64,000 bases of DNA from Maridesulfovibrio sp. (GTDB taxonomy: Bacteria > Desulfobacterota > Desulfovibrionia > Desulfovibrionales > Desulfovibrionaceae): contig NZ_OY781616.1 in assembly GCF_963677005.1 (NCBI RefSeq), positions 1,371,501 through 1,435,500 on the forward strand. The letters run 5' to 3'. Both the position numbers and the translations under genes were made by a program. The first letter of the stretch is position 1; each line of letters opens with the position of its first letter. Shown here piece by piece: positions 53,983-63,168 of this stretch. Under the pieces are notes generated by a model. The model was not told the origin of the DNA. It saw only the letters and a list, made by a program, of their open reading frames with translations, and made no database searches.

Positions 53983-54106
53983 TTTTCAGTCACCTTTTAA
54001 ATTTATTAGGTCTCACGCCCTAACAGGCTGTAGGGACAGGCATTTTACCTATTTACAAGTCTGGGACGCGAAACATATTTAAATCATATAAAAATCCAGA
54101 ACAACC

Positions 54107-54130
54107 GCCGGGAAACAAGTTACTCCCGGC
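54107..54130 (-). promoter_or_regulatory. Hairpin between dgcA and dat
   Basis: GCCGGGA and TCCCGGC are perfect 7-base arms with a 10-base loop, 17 bases after the dgcA stop. No close T-tract; may be an attenuator or leader hairpin. Confidence 0.45.
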
Positions 54131-54146
54131 AAGCGACACTGAACGG

Positions 54147-55115
54147 TTATCCCCAGAGTTCCGGACGCGGCGGGAAGACGGACTTGTCATCATACTCAAG
54201 TCCATGCTCCCTGTCCTTTGCAAGCAGCAGAGGACCGTCCAGATCCACGACAGAGGCACCACGGGCAACAAGCACAGCCGGGGCCATGGCAAGGGAAGAA
54301 CCTACCATGCATCCGACCATGACCTTGTATCCGGCCGCAAGCGCGGCTTCACGCAAGGCAAGAGCTTCGGTCAAACCACCGGTCTTGTCCAGCTTGATGT
54401 TGACCATATCATACTTGCCTGCAAGCCCGGGAAGCGAGGCACGGTCGTGACACGATTCATCAGCGCAGACAGGAAGCACGCGGTCCATATCAAGCAATGC
54501 GTCATCATCCGCTGCGGGAAGCGGCTGTTCCACCATTTCCACACCGAGGCGTACAAGTACGGGAGCCAGTTCACGGTAGATTTCCGGGGTCCAGCCCTCA
54601 TTGGCATCTACTATTATACGTGAATCCGGTGCTCCGCTGCGTACGGCCTCAATGCGGGCGATGTCTTCAAGTCCGCCTCCGAGCTTGGTCTTGAGCAGGG
54701 GACGAAATGAATTTTCAGCAGCCTGACTGCGCATTTTCTCAGGAGTACCCAGAGAAAGAGTATACGCGGTTATCTCCGCTGCTGGTTCCTCGATTCCTGC
54801 CAACTTCCATACAGGAACTCCGGCAAGTTTTGCCTCAAGATCCCATAATGCGCAATCAACGGCATTGCGGGCGGCCCCGGCCGGCAGAGCCGACTGGAGC
54901 CGTTCGCGTGAAAGAGGCATTTCGAGACTTTCAATCTGCGCGGTTACGGATTCGACGGTTTCATTGTAGCGGGCGTACGGGACGCATTCACCGCGCCCGA
55001 CTATCCCGTCCTGCTCAATCTCCACCCGCAGAACTACAGCTTCTGTCCGGGAGCCGCGTGCAATGGTAAAGACCTGTGCCAGCGGAAATACGTCTCTTGC
55101 AACCGATATTTTCAT
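54147..55115 (-). CDS. dgcA: Enolase-superfamily N-acetyl-D-glutamate racemase (DgcA-like)
   Basis: A 322-residue enolase-superfamily enzyme of the MLE/dipeptide-epimerase subgroup. The KxK catalytic pair is Lys142/Lys144 (LKTKLGGG), metal ligands are Asp170 (VDANEGW), Glu196 (EQPLP) and Asp219 (CADES), and the second Lys lies in NIKLDKTGG (Lys241 or Lys244). Homologues next to DUF1611 proteins were shown in marine Proteobacteria to racemise N-acetyl-D-glutamate (DgcA), although databases often call them dipeptide epimerases. Its ATG shares one base with the dgcN stop (TAATG), so the two are translationally coupled. L-Ala-D/L-Glu epimerase is the main alternative. Confidence 0.85.
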   Translation of the reverse strand: MKISVARDVFPLAQVFTIARGSRTEAVVLRVEIEQDGIVGRGECVPYARYNETVESVTAQIESLEMPLSRERLQSALPAGAARNAVDCALWDLEAKLAGVPVWKLAGIEEPAAEITAYTLSLGTPEKMRSQAAENSFRPLLKTKLGGGLEDIARIEAVRSGAPDSRIIVDANEGWTPEIYRELAPVLVRLGVEMVEQPLPAADDDALLDMDRVLPVCADESCHDRASLPGLAGKYDMVNIKLDKTGGLTEALALREAALAAGYKVMVGCMVGSSLAMAPAVLVARGASVVDLDGPLLLAKDREHGLEYDDKSVFPPRPELWG

Positions 55116-56110
55116 TAGACCAGAGCCTCGACCAGTCTTTCTGCACCCTGGCGGAAAGGATCAACAGCGGGAATGCCCATGCGTTTTTCAACTTCGGCAA
55201 GGTATGCCAGAGCATCATCTTCGGACATATGCTGTGTGTTTACGGATATGGCAACAGCTTCGCATTCGGGGTTGACCACGCGGGCGAGGGTCAGTGCAGT
55301 GTCGCGAAGTTCTTCAAGAGTGGGCTGCTGATAATCGGGCAGACCGCGCATGTGTTCACGGGTGGGTTCGTGGCAGAGAATCAGAGCATCGGGCTGACCA
55401 CCGTGTACAAGTGCCATGGTTACACCGGAATAGGAGGCATGGTAAAGGCTGCCCTGCCCTTCAATGATATCCCAATGATCAGGATCGTTGTCCGGAGTGA
55501 GGTATTCTACTGCTCCGGCCATGAAGTCGGCGATAACTGCATCCAGAGGAACGCCTCCGCCTTCAATGAGGATACCGGTCTGTCCGGTGGCGCGGAAATC
55601 GGATTTGATACCGCGTTTTTTCATTTCACGGTCAATAGCCAGAGCGGTGTACATCTTACCAACGGAACAGTCGGTTCCGACAGCAAGACATCTCTTACCG
55701 GTGCGTTTCTTACCGGTTGCGATGGGATACTTGACGGTGGGAATACGTACATCAATCAGAGAACTGCCGCTGGCTTCAGCAGCAGCTACCAGTTCTGGCT
55801 GATCGCGAAGGAGGGTATGCAGCCCGGAAGCCACATCCATACCGGCTTCAAGAGCTTCAACAAGTACGGACTTCCAGCTGTCGGAAATGATTCCGCCGCG
55901 GTTGACAACGCCTACAACCAGAGTCTTTGCACCGGCTGCAACAGCTTCCTTGACGGTCAGATCCTTAATTCCGAGGTCGGCTTTACAACCGTCCATACGC
56001 AGCTGTCCGGCAACAGCTTCAGGTCTCCAATCGTAAATTCCCTGAGCCATTTTGGCTCCGAGAGCGTCAGGAGCATCTCCGAGAAACAGAAGGTAAGGTG
56101 CTTCAAACAT
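55115..56110 (-). CDS. dgcN: DUF1611-family D-glutamate N-acetyltransferase (DgcN-like)
   Basis: A 331-residue DUF1611 protein. The P-loop-like CoA/nucleotide motif is GTDCSVGK (residues 145-152), followed by a DFRATGQTGI and EGQGSLYHASYSGVT segment characteristic of the family. DgcN homologues acetylate D-glutamate with acetyl-CoA, the first step of the DgcN-DgcA D-glutamate route. It is first in the operon. The ATG has AAAAGGGG about ten bases upstream. The 5' leader of about 190 bases has several alternative hairpins and may be a control point. Confidence 0.87.
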   Translation of the reverse strand: MFEAPYLLFLGDAPDALGAKMAQGIYDWRPEAVAGQLRMDGCKADLGIKDLTVKEAVAAGAKTLVVGVVNRGGIISDSWKSVLVEALEAGMDVASGLHTLLRDQPELVAAAEASGSSLIDVRIPTVKYPIATGKKRTGKRCLAVGTDCSVGKMYTALAIDREMKKRGIKSDFRATGQTGILIEGGGVPLDAVIADFMAGAVEYLTPDNDPDHWDIIEGQGSLYHASYSGVTMALVHGGQPDALILCHEPTREHMRGLPDYQQPTLEELRDTALTLARVVNPECEAVAISVNTQHMSEDDALAYLAEVEKRMGIPAVDPFRQGAERLVEALV

Positions 56111-56149
56111 GGTTACTATCCCCTTTTACTTTTGATCTTGATTTGCAAT

Positions 56150-56266
56150 CAGGTTCGATTTCATATCTGCATGCGAACCTGCAGAAAACAGGTTACAGGA
56201 TTATCAAACTAAACTCTTCCGTCAGCCCCTGAAGGCCGCTAACGCGAATTCAGGAGCCGGTCTGAC
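56150..56266 (-). promoter_or_regulatory. Structured 5' leader of dgcN
   Basis: On the minus strand a hairpin GTCAG...CTGAC enclosing CTCCTGAA/TTCAGGGG (56266-56221) is followed by two mutually exclusive hairpins that share one arm: AACCTG/CAGGTT (56194-56176) and CAGGTTCG/CGAACCTG (56181-56150). This layout is what attenuators or riboswitches show. No known riboswitch class is recognised. Confidence 0.45.
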
Positions 56267-56569
56267 ACGATTATCAATTTACATGCCAGAGCAACAAGAG
56301 ACAGGGCAATTAACAACTAAAACAAGATGTTATGCCGTTATGTTGTCCAGGGATCTTAAACGGGCACTCAAAATCGGACAACAAAAATGCATAAAATTGT
56401 CTAGTCGGAATGTTTATCAAAGTTTTTGATCCACAAAAACGTGATTTGTTAAATTTAATTCTAAAATTTTATTTCTTTTTTAAATTTTCTGCGTTTTTAT
56501 TTTAAAAAAACGACTGCCATCAGCAGCCTTTCTTACAATTTTGTACACACCCCTGAAAAACATCAAAAA

Positions 56570-56601
56570 AAACGGGCCGGAAATTTCCTTCCGACCCGTT
56601 T
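56570..56601 (-). terminator. Terminator of the Cache-PAS chemoreceptor gene
   Basis: Minus-strand stem AAACGGGTCGGAA/TTCCGGCCCGTTT (one G-U pair) with a six-base loop, followed by T8. It lies 55 bases past the stop at 56656. Confidence 0.9.
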
Positions 56602-56655
56602 TATCAAGCACCCTCAAAGGTAACGGCCTAAGCCGCACTTACTGTATACCGGAGA

Positions 56656-59076
56656 TTATCCGGCGGCAATCTCATCCAGTCTGCCGGCCAGCCGGACCAG
56701 ATTTTTGAGAGAATCGGAAGAGGCATCCACTCTCTCCGACACCTTGACGGCAAGTTCATGAACATCCTTCATGGCCCGATTAATCTCTTCGGAACTGGCC
56801 GATTGCTGTTCCACAGCCGCGGCTATGTTGCCCATATCGGCAGAAGATTCCTGAACAAGACCGACGATATCCTTGAGCGAACTGCCTGACTTTTCGGCAA
56901 ATTCCGCGGCCTTGGCTGCAAGAGTCCTGGTTTCATCGGTCAGCTCCCTTGAACTCTTGGTCTGGGTCTGAATACCGGTGATAACCTCTTCCACCTCTCT
57001 GGTTGCCTCCATAGTCTTTTCCGCCAGCTTGCGGACTTCATCCGCGACAACAGCAAATCCGCGCCCGGCCTCACCGGCTCTGGCCGCTTCTATAGCAGCA
57101 TTCAGGGCCAGCAGGTTGGTCTGATCGGCAATATCGTTAATAACGCTCAACACCCGTCCGATACTGTCAGCCTGTCCTTCCATCTTACCCATGATCTCAC
57201 TCATGACTTCCGTCTGGCGACTTACACTTGTGATTGCCTCAGCCGCTTCAAAGACAATTTTTGCCCCGTCTTCGGCCTTTTCTCTGGTTTCAAGCGTCTT
57301 TTCGGATGCTCTGCCGGCATTTTCCGCAATATCAACAACACTATCATTCATTTGCCCGAAAGCACTTACAGTCTCCTCAATCAGCCTTTTCTGCGATGAA
57401 ACCGCATCATCAACGGCCGACATTTCCCTATCAAGGTCCTCGGAACTGTTGTAGACATCGGCAGAAACAGCCCTTGTCGAACTGTTTACTTCATTAATCC
57501 GTTCAAGCTGCTCATTAATGCTGTTCTCTTTCAGCACAAGCTCACTCACATTGCGGGCCACCTCAAGATAACCGACTATCCGGCCTTCTGAATCCCGCAG
57601 CGGCATGGCCACCGGCTGTATGAATATTTCATTGCCGGCCCGGTCATGCACGGAAATAATCTCGGTCAGTTCCTTCTTTCCGGAACGCATGGCCATTTCA
57701 ATGGGACATTTACCGGTCGAGCAGACTCTGGTCTTAAAGATGGCGGAACAACGTCTGGCTTTCACTTCATCAATGTTCAGACCGGCAAAATCTGCAACGG
57801 CCTTGTTTGCGAGAATAGTATGAAAATCCTTGTCCACTACAAAAACAGGATCAGGCACGGCATTGACCACGTCCACGTAAACCTGCATGTCGTTCATCAT
57901 GCTGGAAAGCTTACCGAGAAGAGAATTGAATTCCCGGCACATGTCGCCGATCTCATCACGAAAGCGGACAGCCATACAGCTTTCCATATCAGCCTTGTCT
58001 TCATTGATATCCCTGATTTTGGAGGTAATCTGCCGAACGGGATTAACAACCTGAGCACGCAGAATAAAATAGATTATGGCAAGCGGAACGAAAAGGATGG
58101 CCCCAAGACAGGCCAGCAGAGAAATGTTGGCGCTCCTGGAAAGCTGCACCATATTTTCGAGGTTAACCGCCCCGACCAGAATTCCGACCTGTCTGCCCTT
58201 GTAATCGCGTATCGGCAGGGTTGCCAAGGCAGTACCGCCGATATTGAGGATCGCCTGTTCATTTCGGCCCTGATCAAGCAAATCCCTGCTTATAAGAGGT
58301 ATGTATTTATCTGCATTGGTGGAGCTTACAAGGACATACTCATCATTAACCACCGGATACTTGGATGTATCGCGAAGCGAGGTCGCGGTTTCGAGTAGAT
58401 TCTTATTCATGAACAGCATGGTCGAGATGCCCGCGTCCTCAACACCCTTAAGGATCGGGGCAAAATTCTTGAGAACTTCGACAGAACCCAACGATTCTCC
58501 GGACTCACTCTTGACCGGAACAAGCCCTCGGATGGCAAATCCGCCCCTTCCGAGTTCAATCCCTCCCAGAGGAACGCCCTGCCTGTTCACATCAAGAACG
58601 GTCTGTCTGAAACTTGATATATCATCGGAAATGTCTACCCACTTTCCGCCGCGCTTGGCCTGCTTGTCACGCCACAGACGGACCAGACTTCTGCCGTTGG
58701 GAAGATGAAAATGAAGGCGAAGCTTGCCCCCGCCCAATGACTGAAAGCCCTTGAGGTCAGTTTTGAGGAGTTTGCGAATATCTTCCCTGGCCCGCTGTGA
58801 TTCCGGCGAATTTTCATCCGAAATATCTCCGGAGTGAGCCAGCTTGAACGCATCAACTATTCCCGGCCGCTGAGAAAAAAGCGAAGCCTCCTGGCGAGCG
58901 GCCAGAGAGGCATCATCTATTCCCGTAACGACAGAAGTAAAAGCACTTCCGACCACGGACGAAACATACATTTCTTTTAATTTGCCAAAAGAACTATCTA
59001 TGAAATAAAAGCTCAGGCAGCCGAGAACAACCACGACCGCAACCTGCGGAGCTATGAATTTAACGTTTAACTTCAT
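56656..59076 (-). CDS. Methyl-accepting chemotaxis protein with Cache and PAS domains
   Basis: An 806-residue chemoreceptor: N-terminal helix, a large periplasmic Cache-type sensor (about 35-330, with [16 protein letters not shown] and [14 protein letters not shown]), second helix (about 335-355), HAMP, a PAS domain (about 415-520, [16 protein letters not shown], which contains several Cys in [16 protein letters not shown]), then the signalling domain with [19 protein letters not shown] at its tip. The Cys-rich PAS could bind a metal, heme or Fe-S centre. It is one of three sensors in a row with the hybrid kinase and the truncated receptor. Confidence 0.93.
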   Translation of the reverse strand: MKLNVKFIAPQVAVVVVLGCLSFYFIDSSFGKLKEMYVSSVVGSAFTSVVTGIDDASLAARQEASLFSQRPGIVDAFKLAHSGDISDENSPESQRAREDIRKLLKTDLKGFQSLGGGKLRLHFHLPNGRSLVRLWRDKQAKRGGKWVDISDDISSFRQTVLDVNRQGVPLGGIELGRGGFAIRGLVPVKSESGESLGSVEVLKNFAPILKGVEDAGISTMLFMNKNLLETATSLRDTSKYPVVNDEYVLVSSTNADKYIPLISRDLLDQGRNEQAILNIGGTALATLPIRDYKGRQVGILVGAVNLENMVQLSRSANISLLACLGAILFVPLAIIYFILRAQVVNPVRQITSKIRDINEDKADMESCMAVRFRDEIGDMCREFNSLLGKLSSMMNDMQVYVDVVNAVPDPVFVVDKDFHTILANKAVADFAGLNIDEVKARRCSAIFKTRVCSTGKCPIEMAMRSGKKELTEIISVHDRAGNEIFIQPVAMPLRDSEGRIVGYLEVARNVSELVLKENSINEQLERINEVNSSTRAVSADVYNSSEDLDREMSAVDDAVSSQKRLIEETVSAFGQMNDSVVDIAENAGRASEKTLETREKAEDGAKIVFEAAEAITSVSRQTEVMSEIMGKMEGQADSIGRVLSVINDIADQTNLLALNAAIEAARAGEAGRGFAVVADEVRKLAEKTMEATREVEEVITGIQTQTKSSRELTDETRTLAAKAAEFAEKSGSSLKDIVGLVQESSADMGNIAAAVEQQSASSEEINRAMKDVHELAVKVSERVDASSDSLKNLVRLAGRLDEIAAG

Positions 59077-59319
59077 TATTATGATCCCTCCGAACCGTAC
59101 AAAATTTTATCACCCGCTTGGGAATAAATTAACACGGACAGGGGAATTGAACAACAGCGGTTAAAAATAAAATCAATCGTGACTAAATTCACAGCAGAGG
59201 ATCGTAAAATTGTTAATTTGAATTCATATAGACCAAATATTGTTCAAAAAATAACAATATATAATATTTTTACACTAGGGAGGCAAAATAACATCGGTGT
59301 AGTGACTTGCGACGCAAAA

Positions 59320-59349
59320 AAACCGGGAGTCATCACTGGCCCCCGGTTT
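59320..59349 (-). terminator. Terminator of the hybrid kinase gene
   Basis: AAACCGGG and CCCGGTTT pair over a 14-base loop and are followed on the minus strand by T7, 22 bases after the stop at 59372. Confidence 0.85.
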
Positions 59350-59371
59350 AAAAAACACATTTTTTCCGTTC

Positions 59372-62300
59372 TCAGCTTATATCGCCAAGGACATTAAGCA
59401 GATCGGTCCTACTTACGGGTTTTGCGAGATACCCGTTACATCCGGCGTCCAGACACTTCCGCTTGTCCTCTTCATATGCATTGGCGGTAAGGGCTACTAT
59501 TCTGACCGGTTCGAGGCCGTGATCCTTTTCATAATTTCGGATAGCCCTTGTTGCCTCCACTCCGTCCATGACAGGCATCTGCATATCCATGAGGATAATA
59601 TCTATATCCACATTGTTTTTATACATTTCCACCCCTTCGCGCCCATTTTCCACCATGACCACTTCGTGATCCGTATTCTTAAGATAATGCTCAAGAAGCA
59701 TACGATTGCTCTTGGAGTCTTCAACCACGAGCACCTTTCTGGGTCGGTCACAGCCCGGCGCAACACCGTAATCCTGCTCTGCATTGTAGGCGTCCAGTTC
59801 ACCGGGAACACAGATTTCAAAAGGAAGTGAAAAGGAAAAAGTTGTCCCTGTACCGGGAATGCTTTCAACCAAAAGATCCCCGCCCATCAGTTCAACCAGC
59901 CGACGAGATATGGCCAGTCCCAATCCCGTTCCCCCGTATTTACGGGTCGTGGAGGAATCGGCCTGGGTAAAACTTTCGAAAATAGTTCCTATCTTTTCAG
60001 ATTCAATGCCTATCCCGGAATCAATAACATTGAAAAAAAGACGTACGCTTCCGCCATCGCTTCCGGCCACGTCCACAGCGACCCTGACGGTTCCTTTCTC
60101 TGTAAACTTAACGGCATTGCCTAAAAGATTCATCAAGACCTGCCTTAATCTCAGACCGTCTCCACGTAGGCATTCCGGGACATCCGCACTGATTATGCTT
60201 TCAAATTCAAGTCCTTCCGCTCTGGCCTGAACACTCATAATGCTGGCAATGTTATCCATCAGTTCACGAAAACTGAAAGGGGTTTCACAGATTATCATCT
60301 GCCCGGCCTCGATTTTGGAAAAATCAAGAATCTCGTTTATCAACCGGCGCAATCCGTTACCGGCGGACTCAAAAAGAGCAACATAACGCTTCTGCTCTTC
60401 ACTGAGTCCGGACTCAGCGAGCATCTCCGTCATCCCGAGAATCGCATTCAGAGGAGTCCGTATTTCATGGCTCATATTAGCTAGAAATTCCGACTTGGCT
60501 TCGTTGGCGGCCTGGGCAGCTTCCTTGTCTATCTCCGCCTTTTCCTTAAGTTTGCGTTCCGAAATATCGGTTACCATCCCTTCAAGATAGACCTGTCCGT
60601 CATCTTCGGCGATGAGCCTGCAATAGTTACTCAGAAAACGGGTCCGCCCATCCGGAAGCCGTGCTTCATACTCGAAATCCCGTACTGTTCCATGCTTCTC
60701 AAGCTCCCTGAGCATTTCCTGCCTGCGCCCGGCATCCACATACAACTGCGAAGCCAGATCTTTGACATTTTCCATCAGCTGCTCCGGTGTTTCATACCCA
60801 AGCAGGTTGGCCAGGGCCCGGTTGGCACTTACCAGACGCCCGTCAATCGTACTGCGGAAAAAACCTTCCGTAGCGTTCTCCACAATTCCGCGAAATTTTT
60901 CCTCAGCCTGACGCAGATCAGTTATGAGGTCCTGTATATCATCGGACATTTCATTGAATGTAAGCGCAAGCTGCCCGAACTCATCTCCGGATTCCACCTT
61001 GAGGCGTCTATCCAGTCTGCCGCTCTTGAACTCTCTCATTCCGGCAATAATATCGGTGATTTTCTTGGTCAGTATAGAAGCCATCCAGATCGCGATGAGG
61101 ATAACAACCGCAACCATGCCGGCAGTGGACATGGTAAGTTTTCTTGAAGTGGCCGCCTGCGTGGAACGCAGATGTTCCTGAATTTCGGCATTACGCTCTT
61201 CCATGGAATTGCGGAAGTTTTCGGCCATACCGTCAATCTGCTTTCCGGTCATGGTCGCCGCCTTGTGGAATTCCGGAACGTTGGCCCCGATGGTCACAAA
61301 ACCGAAACCGCGGGGACCGGAATAGATGCCGGTATGATACGGAATTGCCGCCGCAGTAGTAAGCTTCCACAAGCCGCTCCACAGAATCACGAACGACCCC
61401 GACCCGCCGTCACGGGTCAGATTATTCCAGCCTTCGCATTGCGGCGCAAAATTAAGATACCGGCAGTCCAGCCCCAGCAGTCCCGCATCGGTAAGTTCCG
61501 GTGCAGGCTTCTTTCGCAGTGATTGATCTTTGAATTCAGGGGCATTTTCCTCCCACTCCACTATACCCTCGCCGCTTTCGGAAAAATCCTCATACATGGC
61601 GCGGGAAAGCCAAGGCACGGCCGGAAGCCCGGTCTGCGGATCATATCCGACTATAAAATAGTCTCTGGGATGAGAGATATTCCTATCTTTATAGTCCCAC
61701 ATAAATGCATAGTTTCCGGTAGAGGCGTCAGATATGGGGGTATAGCGTTCCTCGGTGGGAACAATATGGTCGGTAAACTCCATTATATGTGTATGGTCCA
61801 GGGCAAGGGTCACATATCCTATTATCTTCCCCTTCTTCACCACAGGAGCAGCCCAGCGCACCAGTCCTTGAAAACGCTTGCCTACCGGATTTTCCTTGCC
61901 GGCATAGGCCGCCTTTTCCGGCTCGAAGGGAATTCCCTTCTTATGGGCACTTACTTTTGTGTACGCCCCGATAACCGGGCTTTTCAGGTATGGGCCGATG
62001 ACTTCGGATACAAAGACTTCACCGGGGGCAAGCTTTTTAAGCTCGTTGAAATATGTTTCCGCCTTGCAGTAAGTATTTGCGCTTTTTGAAACGTCCCTTT
62101 TTTCATCCGGCACGAGCTTTGAAGTAGTCACCTTGACCCGCTCCACGCCATCAAGACCGACAAAAGTCATTTCCAGAAACAGGGGCCTGCTTTTACGGAT
62201 GAACCCGGTTTCCGGCGGACGGGAGTGAAAATCCTTGGCGTTGTCGGAGTTGCGCGCCCGGACTATTTTATTATCAGGTACAGCTGGATGTTCCGGCACC

Positions 62301-62725
62301 CAGGCATTACCTTCGCTGTTCAAAACATACGGTCCGTGCTCGGTAATAAACCCATTAAGGGGAGCAAGAAATTTTCTGTAATTATCTTCGGAAGGATCAA
62401 TGCCGGCAGCCAGCCGCACATCATTGTCGCGGGCATATAAAAACGCTGCCACATCCCTTGCGGTATCTGTCGTAAGACGTTCTATGGCCTCCCGGGATTT
62501 AAGATCAAGAGCCCGGATGGAGCTTTCCACAGCCATGTTTCCTATTCCGGTTACCGCACGCCCCGTTTCTTCGGAAAGAGCCGCAACGTTATCCTCCACA
62601 TGTTCTCCCAGAAGAGTAATCCCATTCCAGGCGACCCAAGCAAGAGCTATCAACGGCAGCACCTTGATGAACACAAAAATTACGATCAGTTTGAAACGGA
62701 TTCCTATGGAACGGGATCGGGGCAT
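59372..62725 (-). CDS. Hybrid sensor histidine kinase with large periplasmic sensor, PAS and receiver
   Basis: An 1117-residue hybrid kinase: membrane helix (about 12-32), a very large periplasmic region to about residue 510 (Cache-like; contains DYFIVGYDPQTGLPAVPWLS), second helix (about 525-550), HAMP, a PAS domain (about 605-725), HisKA with NMSHEIRTPLNAILG, HATPase_c (LRQVLMNLLGNAVKF, GTGLGLAI) and a C-terminal receiver with the acceptor Asp in ILMDMQMPVMDG. Phosphotransfer inside the protein is then passed to an unseen HPt or regulator. GAGGAG precedes the ATG. The large sensor is unusual in size for this class; its ligand is unknown. Confidence 0.93.
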   Translation of the reverse strand: MPRSRSIGIRFKLIVIFVFIKVLPLIALAWVAWNGITLLGEHVEDNVAALSEETGRAVTGIGNMAVESSIRALDLKSREAIERLTTDTARDVAAFLYARDNDVRLAAGIDPSEDNYRKFLAPLNGFITEHGPYVLNSEGNAWVPEHPAVPDNKIVRARNSDNAKDFHSRPPETGFIRKSRPLFLEMTFVGLDGVERVKVTTSKLVPDEKRDVSKSANTYCKAETYFNELKKLAPGEVFVSEVIGPYLKSPVIGAYTKVSAHKKGIPFEPEKAAYAGKENPVGKRFQGLVRWAAPVVKKGKIIGYVTLALDHTHIMEFTDHIVPTEERYTPISDASTGNYAFMWDYKDRNISHPRDYFIVGYDPQTGLPAVPWLSRAMYEDFSESGEGIVEWEENAPEFKDQSLRKKPAPELTDAGLLGLDCRYLNFAPQCEGWNNLTRDGGSGSFVILWSGLWKLTTAAAIPYHTGIYSGPRGFGFVTIGANVPEFHKAATMTGKQIDGMAENFRNSMEERNAEIQEHLRSTQAATSRKLTMSTAGMVAVVILIAIWMASILTKKITDIIAGMREFKSGRLDRRLKVESGDEFGQLALTFNEMSDDIQDLITDLRQAEEKFRGIVENATEGFFRSTIDGRLVSANRALANLLGYETPEQLMENVKDLASQLYVDAGRRQEMLRELEKHGTVRDFEYEARLPDGRTRFLSNYCRLIAEDDGQVYLEGMVTDISERKLKEKAEIDKEAAQAANEAKSEFLANMSHEIRTPLNAILGMTEMLAESGLSEEQKRYVALFESAGNGLRRLINEILDFSKIEAGQMIICETPFSFRELMDNIASIMSVQARAEGLEFESIISADVPECLRGDGLRLRQVLMNLLGNAVKFTEKGTVRVAVDVAGSDGGSVRLFFNVIDSGIGIESEKIGTIFESFTQADSSTTRKYGGTGLGLAISRRLVELMGGDLLVESIPGTGTTFSFSLPFEICVPGELDAYNAEQDYGVAPGCDRPRKVLVVEDSKSNRMLLEHYLKNTDHEVVMVENGREGVEMYKNNVDIDIILMDMQMPVMDGVEATRAIRNYEKDHGLEPVRIVALTANAYEEDKRKCLDAGCNGYLAKPVSRTDLLNVLGDIS

Positions 62726-63168
62726 CTGCCACTCCTCTGATTATCCTTTACGCAGCAGAAACATACGAATCGTGCAGGCGAGCAACAGCACTTGCATGCT
62801 ATCGCTATAAAATAACCGCAGGTGTAAATCTTGTCAAAACGAGACAATAAATAAATCCGGCAGTTCTGAACATTTCTTCAACTTAGATTTAGTCCTCACG
62901 GCATGGGGTAAAACAATGCGCTAAAACCGACCCTGACCGGTTTTACAAAAACAGAAACCGCCTGCTGCTAATTACTGACGAAAAAGAAAACGCACCAAGG
63001 CATTTCCACAAATTCATTGAAGCCAAACTATCGAAAATAACTATGGAACACAATAAATTATAATTTATTGTCCATAGCCAAAAGGTGTAGTAGAGTAAAT
63101 ATTAGACAACTGTCGGAATGAACGGGCATGTAATTTTTCAAACGCCAGTAGAGGGAAAGGGAGTGGGT
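62726..63168. other. Divergent control region with imperfect palindrome
   Basis: No gene between the divergent kinase and chemoreceptor. The clearest element is 63041-63077: CTATGGA-ACA-CAATAAAT, a TATA centre, then ATTTATTG-TCCATAG, a 15-base-arm palindrome interrupted by a three-base bulge, about 90 bases before the start at 63169. It may be an operator or a leader hairpin. Confidence 0.55.
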
